NCBI GenBank assembly: GCA_034435635.1
Contig: DAOTWY010000042.1
Location: 1 to 64,000 of the forward strand
Direction: 5' to 3'
DNA: 64,000 nucleotides
Source: DAOTWY01 sp003696565
Lineage (GTDB): Bacteria > Chloroflexota > Anaerolineae > Aggregatilineales > Phototrophicaceae
Shown piece by piece: positions 51,364-59,912 of the stretch. The notes beneath the pieces are model-generated. The model ran no database searches, was not told the origin of the DNA, and worked only from the letters and a program-made list of their open reading frames with translations. Both the position numbers and the translations under genes were made by a program. How positions within the stretch are numbered: position 1 is the stretch's first letter; every line of letters begins with the position of its first letter.

Positions 51364-52455
51364 ATGGTTTCTTTTACACCAACAGAAGATCAACAACTTT
51401 TAATTGAGACAATCCGCCGTTTTGCAGAAAATGACGTGCGTCCCACTGCGCATGAACACGATGAAGCCAGTGAGCCAAACCCTGACGCGCTTAAAGTTGG
51501 CTGGCAAATGGGATTGATTCCATCCGCACTGCCAGAAGAACTTGGCGGCTTTGGAGAGATGAGTGCTGTAACAGGTGTGTTAGCCCTGGAAGAACTTGCT
51601 TTTGGTGAATTAGCCACCGCAATGCACTTGATGACTCCAGCCCTGTTTGCTTATCCTGTTACGTTATTTGGGACAGCAGAGCAGCGTGAAAATCTGCTAC
51701 CGATGTTTTTGGAAGAAGATTTTGCCCCAGCAACTGCTGCCTTATTAGAACCTGGCATCAGTTTTGACCCCTACAGCCTCAAAACAACTGCATCTCCAAC
51801 TGAGCAAGGCTTTGTATTAAACGGCATAAAGGCTTATGTTCCTCTGGCAGATTCTGCAACGCATATTTTGGTTTATGCTCGTAACACAGAAACTGGCAAT
51901 CAAGAAGCGTTTATTGTCTCGCGAGATCAAGTTGAAATTGAACGCCGTGAAATGTTGATGGGTATACGCGCTTTACCGACCTATCGCCTTAAATTGCATG
52001 ATGTTACCGTTGCCCCAGATTCTCGTTTAGGGGGGGCTGTGGGCATTAATTATCAATTGATTTTGGATCGTTCTAACGTGGCGTTAGCGGCGTTAGCGGT
52101 TGGTGTGGCGCGTGCCGCTTATGAATATGCCAAAGAATATGCTAAACAACGTGTCCAATTTGGTAAGCCGATTGCACAAAATCAAGCAATTGCGTTTATG
52201 TTGGCAGAGATGGCAATTGAGGTTGATGCAACCCGCCTTATGGTATGGGAAGCCGCTTGGAAACTAGATCAAGGTGAAGATGCCAGCAAGGACGCTTATT
52301 TAACACGTCAATATGCCAATAAGATGGTGCTGATGGTAACCGATAGCGGGGTACAAACGCTTGGCGGTTATGGGTTCATCCGTGAATATCCAGCAGAACG
52401 TTGGCTACGGAATGGGCGTGGTTTTCCGACATTTGATGGTTTAGCAATTGTTTAA
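51364..52455 (+). CDS. Acyl-CoA dehydrogenase-like protein, likely non-catalytic partner
   Basis: 363 residues. The fold is that of acyl-CoA dehydrogenases: YAKQRVQFGKPIAQNQAIAF and VQTLGGYGFIREYPAERWLR. However, the catalytic loop, usually IYEGT, reads PTFDGL, and the chain ends six residues later. The FAD/substrate loop LLEPGISFDPYSLKT also departs from the TEPxAGSD type. It may be a non-catalytic or substrate-binding subunit paired with the following enzyme, as in heterotetrameric acyl-CoA dehydrogenases of actinobacteria (inference). Confidence 0.85.
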   Translation: MVSFTPTEDQQLLIETIRRFAENDVRPTAHEHDEASEPNPDALKVGWQMGLIPSALPEELGGFGEMSAVTGVLALEELAFGELATAMHLMTPALFAYPVTLFGTAEQRENLLPMFLEEDFAPATAALLEPGISFDPYSLKTTASPTEQGFVLNGIKAYVPLADSATHILVYARNTETGNQEAFIVSRDQVEIERREMLMGIRALPTYRLKLHDVTVAPDSRLGGAVGINYQLILDRSNVALAALAVGVARAAYEYAKEYAKQRVQFGKPIAQNQAIAFMLAEMAIEVDATRLMVWEAAWKLDQGEDASKDAYLTRQYANKMVLMVTDSGVQTLGGYGFIREYPAERWLRNGRGFPTFDGLAIV

Positions 52456-52468
52456 GTGAGGTGTTGTG

Positions 52469-53743
52469 ATGGCAATTGATTTCAAAATTCCAGAAGGTAT
52501 TTTACAGACAAGACAGATGGTGCAATATATCGCAGAAACGACGATGCGCCCGTTTTCTCGTGAATTAGATGAGAATGAACATCAACGTCCGACGGCGTTT
52601 GTTCAAGCGGTTTGGCCCATTCTCAGTGCACAACAGGCACAAGCATTGGCACGCATTGAACGCGAGCTTGAGTCTGGGGGAACCACCCCAGTTAAAGAGA
52701 AAACCAAAGAACGCATCAGCACTCACTATCTGAGCATGATGTATCTGGTAGAGATGCTCTCTTGGGGGGATGCTGGCATTTATTTATGCTTACCTAGTGC
52801 GGCATTAGGCGGTTTTGCAATTGAAGCAGTGGGTACACCAGAACAAAAACTGCGCTTTTTACGTCGCTTTGCAGAAGGCGAGCCTTCTTGGGGGGCGATG
52901 GCGATGACCGAACCCAATGCCGGCTCAGATACATCTGCCATTCAAACGACCGCCGTGTTTGATGAAGAAACCCAAGAATGGGTTTTAAATGGTGAAAAAA
53001 TCTTTTGTACAAGTGGTGGTTTAGCCCTCAATGAAGGTGATGGCTTGGTAATGGTTTGGGCAACCGTGGATCGCAACGCTGGACGCAGCGGTATGAAATT
53101 ATTTGTTGTGGAGGCTGGAACGCCTGGCGTGACGGTTGTCAAAGCGGAGAAAAAGCATGGTATACGGGCGAGTGATACTGTCGCAATTTCTTTTAATAAC
53201 GCGCGCATCCCAGCCGATAACATTTTGGGTAGTCCAGAGGTCAAAGAAGGAAAAAGCGGTAAGGGCTTTAAAGGTGCAATGGCAACCTTTGATGCCAGCC
53301 GTCCATTGGTCGCTGCTAGCGCGTTAGGAATTGGGCGTGCCGCTGTTGAATTTGTTAAAGAAAAATTGGCAGAAGAGGGCATTGAAATTCCCTATGGCGC
53401 GCCGTATCACAAGTTAACAGCAGTTCAGCGTGATGTTATGGAGATGGAAGCACAACTTAAAGCAGCACATTTGTTGACATTGCGCTCAATTGCCATGTTA
53501 GATGAAAAAATCTCCAATCCGCTGGAGGCATCTATGGCGAAAGTAAAAGCAGGCAAAGCCATTACCTGGATTACACAAAAAGCCGTTGAATTATTAGGTC
53601 CATTAGGCTACAGCCGGGAAGTCTTGGTAGAAAAATGGATGCGGGATGGCAAAATTAATGATATTTATGAAGGTACCGGACAGATCAATACACTGATTGT
53701 CGCCCGCCGTATTTTGGATTATACCCGAACGGAATTAGCATAA
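52469..53743 (+). CDS. Acyl-CoA dehydrogenase
   Basis: 424 residues from the ATG at 52469; a GTG one codon earlier is not needed. The FAD site AMTEPNAGSDTSAIQTTAV and EEWVLNGEKIF-type block are intact. The catalytic Glu is in DIYEGTGQINTLIVARRI. The enzyme introduces the alpha-beta double bond into acyl-CoA and passes electrons to ETF. It is longer than the usual 380 residues because of an insert at about 60-90 (ERELESGGTTPVKEKTKER). It follows the partner gene by 13 nt. Confidence 0.92.
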   Translation: MAIDFKIPEGILQTRQMVQYIAETTMRPFSRELDENEHQRPTAFVQAVWPILSAQQAQALARIERELESGGTTPVKEKTKERISTHYLSMMYLVEMLSWGDAGIYLCLPSAALGGFAIEAVGTPEQKLRFLRRFAEGEPSWGAMAMTEPNAGSDTSAIQTTAVFDEETQEWVLNGEKIFCTSGGLALNEGDGLVMVWATVDRNAGRSGMKLFVVEAGTPGVTVVKAEKKHGIRASDTVAISFNNARIPADNILGSPEVKEGKSGKGFKGAMATFDASRPLVAASALGIGRAAVEFVKEKLAEEGIEIPYGAPYHKLTAVQRDVMEMEAQLKAAHLLTLRSIAMLDEKISNPLEASMAKVKAGKAITWITQKAVELLGPLGYSREVLVEKWMRDGKINDIYEGTGQINTLIVARRILDYTRTELA

Positions 53744-53772
53744 ATTCGTTATCGACACATACTTAAATCATG

Positions 53773-53806
53773 TTGGTTCTACTAGCACGTTTGGTATAAT
53801 CAAACG
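53773..53806 (+). promoter_or_regulatory. Promoter of the fadN-type gene with palindrome over the -10 box
   Basis: TTGGTT (53773-53778) and TATAAT (53795-53800) are 16 nt apart. CGTTTG at 53788-53793 and CAAACG at 53801-53806 form a perfect inverted repeat that encloses the -10 box. A repressor bound here would block RNA polymerase. Confidence 0.6.
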
Positions 53807-53899
53807 GAAGTTAAATTAAGATGTTTGTTGTTGGTTGTTTGTGAGGCGAATGAAACCAACAACTCAAATAAACTACGAAATTAGAAAGGTGATAAAAAG

Positions 53900-56281
53900 A
53901 TGGTTTACGAAATCCGCAAGGCAGCCGTGATTGGCTCTGGAACAATGGGGGGCGGAATTGCGACACTGCTGGCTGGTGTTGGGGTGGAAACCCTGCTACT
54001 GGATATTCCTGCTCAGGGTACTCAACCAGGAGATCCCCCCGCTAAACGCAATCAAATTGTCTTGAACAACCTCAAGAACTTAAAGAAAATGCGTCCGCCA
54101 CAGCTATTTAGTGAATCCGTGATGGATTTAATCAGTGTCGGAAATATTGATGATGATCTTCACAAATTGGCTGAGGTTGATTGGGTCATTGAAGTTGTCA
54201 TTGAAAAATTAGACATCAAACAAAACCTTATGGCAAAGGTGGCAGAAGTTGTACGCCCAGACACCATTGTTTCTACCAACACATCTGGTTTGCCCATCAA
54301 TAAAATAGCTGAACATTTGGGGGAAGATTTTACACGCCGCTTTTTAGGAACACATTTCTTTAATCCGCCACGTTACTTGCATCTGTTGGAGGTGATTCCG
54401 CACGATAACACAGACCCGAACGTGGTGGAATTTATCGTCGATTTCGCCACACATAAACTTGGCAAAGGTGTTGTGATAGCCAAAGACAAGCCAAACTTCA
54501 TCGGCAACCGTTTTATGTCAATGGTTGGGATGCAGGCGATGAATTACGCACTAGATCATGGATACACTGTAGAAGAAGTTGACGCGATTACAGGTCCATT
54601 GATTGGTCGCCCTAAAACCGCTACATTTAACTTGAATGACTTAGTTGGCTTTGATGTCGCTGTGTATGTAGCGCGCAACCTGTATGATGCTATTCCTGAT
54701 GACCCACAACGTGAAGTGTTGAACCACCCCCAAGCCAAAAAGATCGCAGATTACATGCTAGAAAACCAAATGCTGGGGCGCAAAACCGACAAAGGGTTCT
54801 ATCAGATGCGCAAGGAAGGTGGCAAAAAAGAACTCTGGTCATTAGATTTGCAGACCATGGAATATGTCCCTCCAGCTAATCCACAGTTTGATAGCGTTAA
54901 TAAACACCGCAAGGTCAAGCCCACAGCAGAACGAATTCGCTTGATGTTGAATGAGGATGATCGTGCTGGGCAATATCTCTGGCATCATCATGCTTTTTAT
55001 TTGGCGTATGCATCTAACCGTGTCCCAGAAATTACCGAGTCATTGGTAAACGTTGATAATGCTCAAAAATGGGGCTTTGGGCATGAACTAGGTCCATTTG
55101 AAATTTGGGACGCGCTTGGCGTAAAGGAAACCATTCCACAGTTTGAAGAAGCGGGTTATCCTGTTGCAGACTGGGTAAAAGAAATGGTTGCCAACGGTTA
55201 TGAGACATTCTACAAGAAGAATGAAGCCGGTAAAGTAGTTGCTTATTATAGCCCACAAGTAAAAGACTATGTACCGCTGGAAAAACACCCATTAGAGATT
55301 ACCGTTGCTGACCTCAAGGCAGATGGCAAAGAACTTGCTGGTAATGAGGATGGCTCAGTCTACGATCTTGGCGACGGTGTGCTACTTTGGGAATTCCACA
55401 GCAAGCAGAACACCATTACCGCTAAATTTGTGGAAATGGGGTGGAAAGCCCTAGACTTATTAAATGATGATGCGTATGTTGCTTTGGTTATCAGCAATGA
55501 TGCAGAACGCTTCTCTATTGGTGCCAACTTAGCTGATGCCATGATGGGCGGCGTTGAGGGCATTGATGCCATGATTCGCGGGCTACAAGACCTAACGCAG
55601 GCTTTGCGCTATGCACCTAAACCCGTTGTAACAGCACCCTTTAACATGGCGTTAGGGGGCGGGGCAGAATTGATGATGTCTGGTACGGCGACTGTGGCTC
55701 ATATGGAGCTTTATGCCGGCTTGGTTGAAGTAGGCGTTGGGTTAATCCCTGCTGGCGGTGGATGTAAGGAACTGGTGCGTCGCCTTGTCAATCCATTAGC
55801 AGAGCGTGCGGCATATGTGTTGCCAGGGATGCAAAAAGCGTTTGAAAATATTGCAACTGCCAAAGTGAGCGAAAGCGCGTTGATGGCGCGTGAAATGGGC
55901 TTCCTTGCGCCAGATGATAAAATCGTGATGAACCGCCGCTTCCTCATTGGCGAAGCAAAACAACATGCGCTTGGCTTAGCTAAAACATATATCCAGCGTA
56001 AGCCGGAGAAAGTTTGGGCTGCAGGTAAAGAAGTCTATGCTGCGTTATTACTAGCATTAGAGCAGTTCCGGGAAGGTGGTTATGCTACTGAATACGATGT
56101 CTTTATTGGCAAGAAATTGGCATATATCCTCACAGGAGGCGCATTAACAGAACCTCAATGGGTCGATCAACAGTTGATCCTGGACTTGGAACGTGAGGTA
56201 TTCATGGAACTCATGATGCAAGAAAAAACACAAGAGCGTGTAATGTACATGCTCCAGAATAACAAGCCGTTGCGGAATTAA
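53900..56281 (+). CDS. 3-Hydroxyacyl-CoA dehydrogenase/enoyl-CoA hydratase fusion (FadN-type)
   Basis: 793 residues. The N-terminal NAD domain has GSGTMGGGIATLLAGVG, followed by the HCDH C-terminal region (about 200-470) with THFFNPPRYLHLLEVIP carrying the catalytic His. The enoyl-CoA hydratase domain occupies about 490-700: both catalytic glutamates appear, in LGGGAELMMSG and LVEVGVGLIPAGGG. The order (dehydrogenase first) is that of FadN, opposite to FadB. It performs the hydration and oxidation steps of beta-oxidation. The 5' leader of about 93 nt contains a 10-bp stem, GTTGTTGGTT/AACCAACAAC at 53827-53863. Confidence 0.93.
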   Translation: MVYEIRKAAVIGSGTMGGGIATLLAGVGVETLLLDIPAQGTQPGDPPAKRNQIVLNNLKNLKKMRPPQLFSESVMDLISVGNIDDDLHKLAEVDWVIEVVIEKLDIKQNLMAKVAEVVRPDTIVSTNTSGLPINKIAEHLGEDFTRRFLGTHFFNPPRYLHLLEVIPHDNTDPNVVEFIVDFATHKLGKGVVIAKDKPNFIGNRFMSMVGMQAMNYALDHGYTVEEVDAITGPLIGRPKTATFNLNDLVGFDVAVYVARNLYDAIPDDPQREVLNHPQAKKIADYMLENQMLGRKTDKGFYQMRKEGGKKELWSLDLQTMEYVPPANPQFDSVNKHRKVKPTAERIRLMLNEDDRAGQYLWHHHAFYLAYASNRVPEITESLVNVDNAQKWGFGHELGPFEIWDALGVKETIPQFEEAGYPVADWVKEMVANGYETFYKKNEAGKVVAYYSPQVKDYVPLEKHPLEITVADLKADGKELAGNEDGSVYDLGDGVLLWEFHSKQNTITAKFVEMGWKALDLLNDDAYVALVISNDAERFSIGANLADAMMGGVEGIDAMIRGLQDLTQALRYAPKPVVTAPFNMALGGGAELMMSGTATVAHMELYAGLVEVGVGLIPAGGGCKELVRRLVNPLAERAAYVLPGMQKAFENIATAKVSESALMAREMGFLAPDDKIVMNRRFLIGEAKQHALGLAKTYIQRKPEKVWAAGKEVYAALLLALEQFREGGYATEYDVFIGKKLAYILTGGALTEPQWVDQQLILDLEREVFMELMMQEKTQERVMYMLQNNKPLRN

Positions 56282-56361
56282 GACAAGAGGGGGATTTTTC
56301 CCCTTCATATATTTATTGATCAAAAAGTGAAAATCAAGAAACAAAAATAGGAGATTTACTG

Positions 56362-57546
56362 ATGAGAGAAGCTGTTATTGTTGCTGGGTCAAGAACCGCC
56401 GTTGGTAAAGCAGTGCGTGGGTCAACGAAGAATGTACGCTCAGAAGACATGGCTGCAACGGTTATTCAAGATTTGCTTAAGCAAACAGAAGGTAAGCTAG
56501 ACCCTAAGGAAATTGATGATGTGATCGTTGGATGCGCCATGACAGAAGGCTCACAAGGCATGAACTTTGGGCGTATCGTGGCTATGCGTGCTGGGCTACC
56601 GGTGGAAGTCCCTGCTCAAACTGTCAATCGTTTTTGTTCCAGTGGGCTGCAAACCATTGCCATTGCCGCGGAACGTATCATTGCAAACGGGGCTGATATC
56701 ATCATCGCCGGTGGGGCGGAAAGTATGTCGCTTGTCCCTATGACTGGACATCATCTTAGCCCAAATCCCTATTTAGCCGAACACAACCCAAACGTCTATA
56801 TGGGAATGGGGCAAACGGCTGAGCGTGTCGCGGATGAGTTTAACATTTCCCGTGAGGATATGGATGAATTTGCTTATCATAGCCATATGAAGGCTGCAGC
56901 TGCCCAGGATGCTGGTAAATTTGCTGAGGAAATTGTGCCCTTTGAATGGGAAGAAACCGTAATTGGCGAGGATGGGCACCCAACTGTTAAAAAATTCGTG
57001 CTAGAGCAAGATGAGCATCTACGTCGAGAAACGACAATTGACGCACTTGCTAGTTTAAAGCCAGCTTTCCGTATGAATGGGCGGGTAACTCCAGGTAATT
57101 CCAGTCCGTTGAGTGATGGCGCGGCGGCTGTTATCGTCATGGAAGCCAAAAAAGCGCAGGAGCTTGGGTTAACACCCATTATGCGCTTTGTTGGGTTTAA
57201 TGTTGGTGGTGTTCGTCCTGAAATTATGGGGGTTGGTCCCATTGCAGCCATTCCTAAACTACTTAAGCGTACCGGCTTGAAACTCGATGATATTGATTTA
57301 ATTGAACTCAACGAAGCCTTTGCCGCTCAATCATTGGCGGTGATGCGTGAGCTAGAAATGGACCCCGCGCGTGTCAATGTTAACGGTGGTGCTATCGCAC
57401 TAGGGCATCCATTAGGCGCAACCGGGGCAAAATTGACCGTTCAGCTAATGCACGAAATGCGCCGCCAAAGCAGTAAGTATGGCATGGTGACGATGTGTAT
57501 AGGCGGTGGTATGGGTGCTGCTGGCATCTTTGAGTATCTAAATTAA
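56362..57546 (+). CDS. fadA: Acetyl-CoA acyltransferase (thiolase)
   Basis: 394 residues. The acyl-binding cysteine is C92 in VNRFCSSGLQTIA. The catalytic His and second Cys are in ALGHPLGATGAKL and TMCIGGGMGAAGIFE. The enzyme cleaves 3-ketoacyl-CoA to acetyl-CoA in the last step of beta-oxidation. It lies 80 nt after the fadN-type gene without a terminator, so the two form one unit. AGGAG is upstream of the ATG. Confidence 0.94.
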   Translation: MREAVIVAGSRTAVGKAVRGSTKNVRSEDMAATVIQDLLKQTEGKLDPKEIDDVIVGCAMTEGSQGMNFGRIVAMRAGLPVEVPAQTVNRFCSSGLQTIAIAAERIIANGADIIIAGGAESMSLVPMTGHHLSPNPYLAEHNPNVYMGMGQTAERVADEFNISREDMDEFAYHSHMKAAAAQDAGKFAEEIVPFEWEETVIGEDGHPTVKKFVLEQDEHLRRETTIDALASLKPAFRMNGRVTPGNSSPLSDGAAAVIVMEAKKAQELGLTPIMRFVGFNVGGVRPEIMGVGPIAAIPKLLKRTGLKLDDIDLIELNEAFAAQSLAVMRELEMDPARVNVNGGAIALGHPLGATGAKLTVQLMHEMRRQSSKYGMVTMCIGGGMGAAGIFEYLN

Positions 57547-57560
57547 CATAATCAAAAAAC

Positions 57561-57588
57561 AAAGCCCGCATCAAGCGGGTTTTTTTTA
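57561..57588 (+). terminator. Rho-independent terminator after thiolase gene
   Basis: AAAGCCCGC-5 nt-GCGGGTTTT followed by more T bases (eight in all). It ends the beta-oxidation unit. Confidence 0.92.
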
Positions 57589-57684
57589 TATCCAATATGC
57601 TAAATACTAGCTGGAATCATTGCCATATCCTCAAAATTTCGCTATGTTTAATCACTTTGATTAGTTAGTGTAAACATATACCCC

Positions 57685-58875
57685 ATGTATCAAGAGATTT
57701 GTAATCAAGTTGGTACGCCAACTTATGTTTATGATTTAGAGCGCATTCGGCAAAATATAGACCGCATCCAAACTGCATTTAGAGAGCTATCTCCTCATAT
57801 TCATTACAGCGCAAAAGCTAATGCGAACCTGACAGTGCTTAAGGCTATCCTGGCATGTGGCGTAGGAATTGATGCTGTCAGCGGTGGAGAAATCTATCGG
57901 GCGTTACAAGCGGGGGCATCACCACAACAGATCGTTTTTGCTGGTGTTGGCAAAACTCCGCATGAAATTCAGTTTGCACTAGAACAGGGAATCGCTTGGT
58001 TCAATGTTGAAAATATTGAGGAACTATCCCATATTCAACACTTAGCAACCCAATTAGGGCGTGATAAAGTACAAATTGCATTGCGATTAAATCCAGACGT
58101 AACTGCGGATACACATCCACATATTGCTACTGGACACGGTGAAGCCAAATTTGGCTTAACACAGCAGGTTGTTCGTCAAGTGCTGGATGAGCAGGTACGT
58201 TATCCTGCGCTCAATTTCCGTGGGCTTCACGTTCATATTGGCAGTCAATTGCATGACATTCAGGCGACTTGCCAAGCCATACAAAAAGCCGTTGATTTGG
58301 CAAAAGATTATCCCAATATCGATACGATTAATATCGGCGGAGGGTTGCCGGTTGCCTACCAACCGGATGAAAATTTACCACAATATGTTGACTTTGCTCA
58401 TGCATTAAAACCTATTTTACAGGGGTACCAAGTATTAATTGAGCCAGGACGTTCGATCGTGGCGGATGCCGGGGTTTTGTTGGCGAGAGTTTTATATATC
58501 AAGCAGCAAGCAGGTAAAACATTTGTCATCACGGATGCCAGCATGACAGAGTTGATTCGCCCAGCTTTATATGATGCTTATCATGCGGTTTTACCGTTAG
58601 TTGACAAAGCACGTTCATCACAACTTGTTACCGTCACTGGTCCCGTTTGTGAAACAACGGATATTTTAGCAAAAGATCGCTTGCTACCGATGATGCAACC
58701 GGGTGATTTAGTTGTTATTCAAACCGCTGGGGCATATGGGATGGTTATGGCGAGTCACTATAACGCGCGTCCACGCCCAGCAGAAGTAGCCGTTGAAAAA
58801 GGACACTGGTGGGTTATCCGCAGGCGTGAAACATGGCAAGATTTATTGGCGGATGAAGCGAACTATTTAAAATAA
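57685..58875 (+). CDS. lysA: Diaminopimelate decarboxylase
   Basis: 396 residues. The PLP-binding lysine is K44 in YSAKANANL. SGGEIYRALQAG, HIGSQLHDI, NIGGGLPV and the active-site Cys region GPVCETTDIL follow in the order of group IV decarboxylases. It catalyses the last step of lysine synthesis. No Shine-Dalgarno is visible before the ATG (TATACCCC), so the start relies on the family alignment. Ornithine or arginine decarboxylases are related but are less well matched. Confidence 0.92.
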   Translation: MYQEICNQVGTPTYVYDLERIRQNIDRIQTAFRELSPHIHYSAKANANLTVLKAILACGVGIDAVSGGEIYRALQAGASPQQIVFAGVGKTPHEIQFALEQGIAWFNVENIEELSHIQHLATQLGRDKVQIALRLNPDVTADTHPHIATGHGEAKFGLTQQVVRQVLDEQVRYPALNFRGLHVHIGSQLHDIQATCQAIQKAVDLAKDYPNIDTINIGGGLPVAYQPDENLPQYVDFAHALKPILQGYQVLIEPGRSIVADAGVLLARVLYIKQQAGKTFVITDASMTELIRPALYDAYHAVLPLVDKARSSQLVTVTGPVCETTDILAKDRLLPMMQPGDLVVIQTAGAYGMVMASHYNARPRPAEVAVEKGHWWVIRRRETWQDLLADEANYLK

Positions 58876-58877
58876 AA

Positions 58878-58895
58878 ACCCCGGCATGCCGGGGT
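58878..58895. terminator. Bidirectional terminator between lysA and the phasin-like gene
   Basis: ACCCCGGC-AT-GCCGGGGT is a perfect palindrome at the ends of two convergent genes. On the minus strand it is followed by TTTTATTTT, so it is strongest for the phasin-like gene. Confidence 0.85.
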
Positions 58896-58914
58896 AAATT
58901 GGGTCAGAAGATCG

Positions 58915-59199
58915 TTATTTCTTTTCTTCTTCCTCTTTGGTTTCTGGTTTCATCCGTTCAATGGTTTCCACAACATCATCAATGGCTGCATTGAACAGTT
59001 GACGATACCCTTCAACCATTTCTTTAAAAGCGGTCTTACCGTTTTCGCGGACAGCTGTTGGGATTAATCCTTGCAAGGCTTTTGCAGCTGCAACTGCTGC
59101 TTTTTTCTGATGGTCGATGAAGATATTCAATGGGGTGTTTTCATCAGTTGTTGCTGCGTCTTCCACTGCTTCTTCTGTTTTTGTTGTTTTTTCTGCCAT
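58915..59199 (-). CDS. Small charged helical protein, phasin-like (tentative)
   Basis: 94 residues, no signal peptide. A charged, Thr/Glu-rich N-terminus leads to an amphipathic helical core (IDHQKKAAVAAAKALQGLIP then EMVEGYRQLFNAAIDDVVET) and ends with Glu and Lys. The length and helical pattern resemble phasins and other granule-coat proteins. The nearby WS/DGAT and patatin genes suggest a lipid inclusion role, but this is inference only. It is transcribed as its own unit with a terminator. Confidence 0.6.
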   Translation of the reverse strand: MAEKTTKTEEAVEDAATTDENTPLNIFIDHQKKAAVAAAKALQGLIPTAVRENGKTAFKEMVEGYRQLFNAAIDDVVETIERMKPETKEEEEKK

Positions 59200-59300
59200 A
59201 ATTCTTACCGCCTATATGTGTTTGTCTGATGCTATTAATCTAACACAGATTCGATTAATTTGCTAGAGTAAATTTGGGCAATTATGTATGAAATTTGTCA

Positions 59301-59852
59301 TTAACTGTTTAGTTCTTTCAAGTCAGTGGACATAATTAAGAGGTCGTGTGTGCGGTCATCCCGCGTTTTGATCCAATCCGCAAGGATAGCTGCTGGTTTA
59401 AAGTCTAAGTAGTCAACCATCCGTTGGGCGGCTTTGTCGTCGGCTGCCATATGCACCATGACTTTTTCTAACCCCATATCTTTTGCGAGTTGAGTTAACT
59501 CACGCGCGAGTTTTTGCCCTAAACCACGTCCACGATACGCACTACTCACCATGACACGCATTTCCGCAATATGACGATTCCAGAACAATTGATTGTAGTA
59601 AATTGTGCCGTATCCTATAATCTGATCGTTGTGTTCAATCAGCAATGTTTTAGCACGATCTGTCTCAATCTCATGAATCCAATCGTCAATGGCTTCTGGC
59701 TTTGTAATGTCACGCCGCATAAACCACAGATCAGCTTCATTCATTTTACTGGTAAAGCCGATCATACTATCACGGTCTTTGCGTTCCATAAAACGTAAGG
59801 TGAACTTTTCTCCACCAATGATCATCTCTTTAGGATAATTTTTTTCTGCCAT
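59301..59852 (-). CDS. GNAT-family acetyltransferase
   Basis: 183 residues. The acetyl-CoA binding motif VMVSSAYRGRGLGQKLAREL is classical, followed by KVMVHMAADDKAAQRMVDYL. The first strands are MIIGGEKFTLRFMERKDRD. Members acetylate small molecules or protein N-termini; the substrate is not predictable here. A GAGGA precedes the ATG. It has a separate transcript from the WS/DGAT gene because of the hairpin between them. Confidence 0.8.
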   Translation of the reverse strand: MAEKNYPKEMIIGGEKFTLRFMERKDRDSMIGFTSKMNEADLWFMRRDITKPEAIDDWIHEIETDRAKTLLIEHNDQIIGYGTIYYNQLFWNRHIAEMRVMVSSAYRGRGLGQKLARELTQLAKDMGLEKVMVHMAADDKAAQRMVDYLDFKPAAILADWIKTRDDRTHDLLIMSTDLKELNS

Positions 59853-59870
59853 AGTATCCTCACCAATTAT

Positions 59871-59904
59871 TAAATATTAAAACCGAGGCGCGTTGTGCGC
59901 CCCG
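59871..59904 (-). terminator. Rho-independent terminator after the WS/DGAT gene
   Basis: On the minus strand CGGGGCGC-ACAAC-GCGCCTCG is followed by GTTTTAATATTTA. It starts 8 nt after the stop of the WS/DGAT gene. Confidence 0.75.
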
Positions 59905-59912
59905 ATCATTAC

